DNA of 64,000 nucleotides from Tateyamaria sp947503385 (lineage in GTDB: Bacteria > Pseudomonadota > Alphaproteobacteria > Rhodobacterales > Rhodobacteraceae): assembly GCF_051195235.1 (NCBI RefSeq), contig NZ_JBNFZM010000006.1, forward strand, positions 227,062-291,061. Direction: 5' to 3'. Under the pieces are notes generated by a model. That model was not told where the DNA came from. It searched no databases and saw only the letters and a list, made by a program, of their open reading frames with translations. Shown one piece after another: positions 61,177 to 64,000 of the stretch (the first letter of the stretch is position 1; each line of letters opens with the position of its first letter). Position numbers and translations under genes: made by a program.

Positions 61177-61740
61177 ATGCGCGCATTGAGTGTTGTTCTG
61201 TGCCTCGCCGCCTTGCCGGCGGCGGGGCAAAGCCCCTTTCCCGTTGATATTGGCGGGTCATACGCGCTGACAGACCAATATGGCGCAGCCCGGACCGAGG
61301 CTGATCCAGAGGGCAAGGCGCAACTGCTGTTTTTTGGATATGCCAACTGTCTGAACATCTGCTCGGCGGCGCTGCCGCTGATGGGGCAGATGGTGGATGC
61401 GTTGGCCCAAGATGGTATGGACGTCACGCCGGTGATGATCACCGTTGCCCCGGATCAGGATCAGGTGGAAACGATGGGCGCGCCGCTGGCGGTGCACCAC
61501 GCCGCGTTCATCGGGCTGACCGGGCCACAGGAAGACTTGCAGGTCGCCTATGATGCGTTCCGCGTCGAGGTGGAGCCCCTGTTTGAGGACCCGGAATATG
61601 GCTGGGTCTATTCCCACGGCAGCTTTATCCACCTGCTGGACGGCGACGGGGCTTTGCTGACGCTGTTGCCGCCAATTCTGGATGTGGATCAGGCCGTGCA
61701 CATCGCCGCCACCTATCTTGAACCTGCGCAGGACGGCTGA
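61177..61740 (+). CDS. SCO family protein (SCO1/SenC)
   Basis: A 187-residue thioredoxin-fold protein with signal peptide (MRALSVVLCLAALPAAG). The CxxxC copper site is FGYANCLNICSAALPLMG and the third ligand His is in SHGSFIHLLDGDG. SCO proteins insert copper into the CuA site of cytochrome oxidase or act as thiol reductants. Together with the two preceding genes it may serve an oxidase or nitrous-oxide reductase-like target not in this window. Confidence 0.92.
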   Translation: MRALSVVLCLAALPAAGQSPFPVDIGGSYALTDQYGAARTEADPEGKAQLLFFGYANCLNICSAALPLMGQMVDALAQDGMDVTPVMITVAPDQDQVETMGAPLAVHHAAFIGLTGPQEDLQVAYDAFRVEVEPLFEDPEYGWVYSHGSFIHLLDGDGALLTLLPPILDVDQAVHIAATYLEPAQDG

Positions 61741-61801
61741 TGTCGAGGGGGCGCTGCCCCCGCCCTTCGGGCTCCCCGGAGTATTTTCAAAGAGAAGAAG
61801 A
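61741..61801. repeat. dispersed intergenic palindrome, copy h
   Basis: GGGGGC GCT GCCCCC, then CCGGAGTATTTTCAAAGAGA, AGAAG. It lies between the converging SCO and FrhB-like genes and probably ends both transcripts. Confidence 0.75.
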
Positions 61802-61806
61802 TATGG

Positions 61807-62988
61807 TCATCTGTCGCCGTCTTTGGGCGCAAGACCGTAGGGTTCCGCGATCTTCCAGACGTGATCAGGGATCATGTTTTTCATCTTGGCGGGCATGGCA
61901 TGGCGTAGATGCAGGATGGTTTCGGCGGCCTTCATCTCCAGTCGGGCGCGGGCGAATTCGAGCCCGCGGGGGCCGGTGCGGGGTTGCAGCCAACTGACAA
62001 TCGGGCGCACCCAGTCGGGCATACGGCGCAATGGCAGGCCACCGGCGGCACGTTCGGTATTGGCGATAAACCCTTTGACAGCCGCGCCGCGCTTGCCGCC
62101 CGTGCCAACAGGTTTCAACTCAATTCGGTCACCAAGCCCCGCCAGCATCTCCGCCCCGCGGGCGTTGCGCACCAAAAGCCATTGGTCCCCCTCGCCCGCC
62201 ATGTAGCCCACCGTGATGTCGGCCAGCGCATTGGTATAGTCGACGCAGGTGCGGCAGGTGAGTGGAAAGAAATCGGGTGGCAGGTCCGAAATCGGCAGGT
62301 TGAGGAAGGGGATCAGCCGCTGGCGTCCATCTGCGTAGCGCAGTTCGACGCGATAATCTGCGCGGAATTCCAGATAGGTGATGCTGTCCGGGTCGTCGTC
62401 CAGCAAGGCAAGGAAGCGGTGGAAATTCTCGGTGGTGGTGTTGTCCGAACAGGGCGTGCCGATCACATAGAGCCGCGCCAGACCCAATGATGCCTCGAGT
62501 TTGCGCAACGCATAAATCTGGCAGGGAATGCCGATGACGGCGAGACGGGTGTAACCCTGTGTCTGAGCCTCTTCGAGCAAGGCCAGAAGGGGGGCGTAGC
62601 CCATGCGCATCCCGCGCGCGCGGGCCATATCGGCGGGGTCGGTGATCAGTGCGGGCCGGGGTTTCCAGCGGTCCTTGGCATCGGGCACCATGGTGAGGAC
62701 CGCGTCCACCGTCCCCTGCGCCAACAGGTTCGCCGCCAGTGCCGTCGTGATGCCCGTCCATTGCGCGCCGTCCGCCGGGGATTTCAGGCGCGCGCAGTGC
62801 ATCGCCTCAACCGGGCCAAAAAACAGCTCATCCCCCATCCCGCGCGTGCGTCCGTGGACGGTGCGCTCCATGCCGGGATAGTCCGGTTTGATGAACTGGC
62901 ACGCCGTGCCGCACGCCGACGGATCGGCCATGCGCGATACACCGCAATCGGTGCACAGCGTGCGCGGCACCGGATCCCGCAAGTTCAC
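61807..62988 (-). CDS. FrhB/BciB-like iron-sulfur flavoprotein (F420 hydrogenase beta family)
   Basis: A 393-residue protein of the coenzyme F420 hydrogenase/dehydrogenase beta-subunit family. Cysteines for Fe-S clusters are in LCTDCGVSRMADPSACGTAC, IGIPCQIYALRK and PLTCRTCVDYTNALADITVG. That last motif is characteristic of BciB (divinyl chlorophyllide 8-vinyl reductase) and plant HCAR. No photosynthesis genes are in the window, so function is open. Its start overlaps the nadK stop by ATGA. Confidence 0.85.
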   Translation of the reverse strand: MNLRDPVPRTLCTDCGVSRMADPSACGTACQFIKPDYPGMERTVHGRTRGMGDELFFGPVEAMHCARLKSPADGAQWTGITTALAANLLAQGTVDAVLTMVPDAKDRWKPRPALITDPADMARARGMRMGYAPLLALLEEAQTQGYTRLAVIGIPCQIYALRKLEASLGLARLYVIGTPCSDNTTTENFHRFLALLDDDPDSITYLEFRADYRVELRYADGRQRLIPFLNLPISDLPPDFFPLTCRTCVDYTNALADITVGYMAGEGDQWLLVRNARGAEMLAGLGDRIELKPVGTGGKRGAAVKGFIANTERAAGGLPLRRMPDWVRPIVSWLQPRTGPRGLEFARARLEMKAAETILHLRHAMPAKMKNMIPDHVWKIAEPYGLAPKDGDR

Positions 62989-63746
62989 GTGAACTGTTCC
63001 GAGATCAGCCGCTCTTCGAGGCCATGGCCGGGATCGAACAGGATGCGGTGCACCACCGCGGGTTCCGAGACGATTTCAACGGCCGCGACCTCGCGAAAGG
63101 AGCGCGAATCCGCCTCGGCCATCACGGGGCGCTTGTCGACCTCAAGCACATCGAAACGCACGCGCGCCGTTTTGGGCAGCAATGCGCCGCGCCAGCGACG
63201 GGGCCGGAACGCAGCGACCGCTGTCAGGGCCAGCACATCAGACCCGATGGGCAGGACCGGCCCGTGCGCGGAGTAGTTGTAGGCCGTCGACCCCGCAGGC
63301 GTTGACACCAGCGCGCCGTCGCACACAAGTTCGTCCATCCGCAACCGGTCATCGACGGTGATGCGCAGCTTGGCCGCCTGCGGCCCCGCACGCAGCAGTG
63401 ACACCTCGTTAATAGCGAGGGCCGCGTGACTGTTGCCCTCGACATCCCATGCGGTCATGCGCAGCGGGTTAATCTCGGCCAGTTCGGCGGCTTCGAGCCG
63501 TTCGACCAGATCATCCTCGCCATATTCGTTCATCAGAAAGCCGATGGTGCCACGGTTCATACCGTAGACCGGAGCCTCAAGATCCTGCGTGCCGTGCAGG
63601 GTTTGCAGCATGAACCCGTCGCCGCCAAGCGCCACGATCACATCTGCCTGATCCAGAGCGGCGTCGCCAAAGCGGTGTACCAGCGCGGTCCGCGCGGCCT
63701 GCGCCACATCCGCGCGGCTGGCGGCAAAGGCGATCTTGAGCGGCAT
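62985..63746 (-). CDS. nadK: NAD kinase
   Basis: A 253-residue NAD kinase. Motifs: DVIVALGGDGFMLQTLHG (GGDG), YGMNRGTIGFLMNEY, AINEVSLLRAG (NE) and GALVSTPAGSTAYNYSAHG. It makes NADP for biosynthesis. Operon with the FrhB-like gene. Confidence 0.96.
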   Translation of the reverse strand: MPLKIAFAASRADVAQAARTALVHRFGDAALDQADVIVALGGDGFMLQTLHGTQDLEAPVYGMNRGTIGFLMNEYGEDDLVERLEAAELAEINPLRMTAWDVEGNSHAALAINEVSLLRAGPQAAKLRITVDDRLRMDELVCDGALVSTPAGSTAYNYSAHGPVLPIGSDVLALTAVAAFRPRRWRGALLPKTARVRFDVLEVDKRPVMAEADSRSFREVAAVEIVSEPAVVHRILFDPGHGLEERLISEQFT

Positions 63747-63926
63747 GAGGTTTCCTTTAGCGCGCGTTTGACGCCGAAAGAACCATATCTTTTCGTCCCT
63801 TACCAGCGTGTGCGCGCGCTTTGTCGCTGGCGGGTGGCGTTTGGTCGGGTTACATCCTTTGCGAGATGGCCGCGTTTCCGATAGGAAACCGCAAATTGAA
63901 CCGACTCATGTCACGAGGAGACTTCC
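63747..63926. promoter_or_regulatory. divergent nadK/glyA promoter region
   Basis: 180 bp between divergent starts. A small dyad GTTTCC-GATA-GGAAAC is at about 63873-63888, some 40 bp before glyA. No riboswitch fold was recognised by eye. Confidence 0.45.
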
Positions 63927-64000
63927 ATGAACGCGCCGCACCGCACTGACGGATTTTTCACTGGGTCGCTGGCCGACCGCGATCCGGAGCTGTTTGGCTC
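63927..64000 (+). CDS. glyA: serine hydroxymethyltransferase, N-terminus only
   Basis: The frame starts ATG after a GAGGAG ribosome site and reads MNAPHRTDGFFTGSLADRD, then PELFG, and leaves the window. This matches the N-terminus of Roseobacter GlyA proteins, which I recall as beginning in nearly the same way. Only 24 codons are visible. Confidence 0.75.
   Translation, partial: MNAPHRTDGFFTGSLADRDPELFG

Noticed and set aside
1..64000. tRNA, rRNA and CRISPR arrays
   Set aside because: I saw no cloverleaf-like conserved TTCGA arms with matching stems, no rRNA segments, and no regularly spaced short repeats.

Overview
The window is chromosomal DNA of a high-GC alphaproteobacterium, most likely a member of the Roseobacter group (Rhodobacteraceae). 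This rests on the gene content (HpsN-type dehydrogenase, DmdB- and DmdC-like enzymes, malic enzyme fused to a phosphotransacetylase domain, PrpE, SCO protein), on very dense operons joined by ATGA and TGATG overlaps, and on repeated GC-rich palindromes beside a GTATTT...GAAGAAG tail, a pattern I associate with this family. I found no rRNA, tRNA, CRISPR array or intact transposase.

Region 1 (1-16,021, all minus strand) is one candidate catabolic operon of about 16 kb. From the promoter end it holds an ABC ATPase, a periplasmic sugar-type binding protein, a GMC flavo-oxidoreductase, two permeases, a SnoaL/NTF2-like protein, an HpsN-like (histidinol-dehydrogenase family) enzyme, two more SnoaL-like proteins, an SDR, a 91-residue orphan, a LacI regulator, a fourth SnoaL-like protein, an FMN-binding split-barrel protein, a DUF6653 membrane protein, a double cupin and an exported protein cut by the window edge. 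A perfect 16-bp palindrome lies 58 bp upstream of the first gene and is the likely LacI operator. The substrate is unknown. This is the best candidate for an undescribed system.

Region 2 (16.1-24.5 kb) holds housekeeping and accessory genes: glutaryl-CoA dehydrogenase, a cupredoxin-like exported protein, a YedK/HMCES-type DNA-crosslink protease, a periplasmic 5'-nucleotidase, a DUF952-DUF1330-pyrD operon, and a MATE exporter with two hotdog thioesterases.

Region 3 (24.6-35.4 kb) is a fatty-acid oxidation region. Two paralogous MerR regulators, two acyl-CoA dehydrogenases, a GST-like protein and a fadA-x-fadB operon lie on the plus strand, with palindromic operators in front of the second MerR gene and of fadA. 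A solute-binding protein and a universal stress protein converge inside the region.

Region 4 (35.4-42.0 kb) has visibly lower GC in its gaps. It carries a secreted RTX metalloprotease with a 499-bp near-identical internal duplication, a divergent GntR regulator, and a TetR/NmrA-type divergent pair.

Region 5 (42.0-64.0 kb) is core metabolism: Hint protein, sulfotransferase, EamA exporter, DmdB-like acyl-CoA ligase, SPOR protein, the pyrimidine salvage set (VOC-cupin fusion, cdd, deoA, deoB, upp), maeB, two lipoproteins, prpE, a methyltransferase, a degenerate M48-like protein, a three-gene exported SCO cluster, an FrhB/BciB-like protein overlapping nadK, and the start of glyA.
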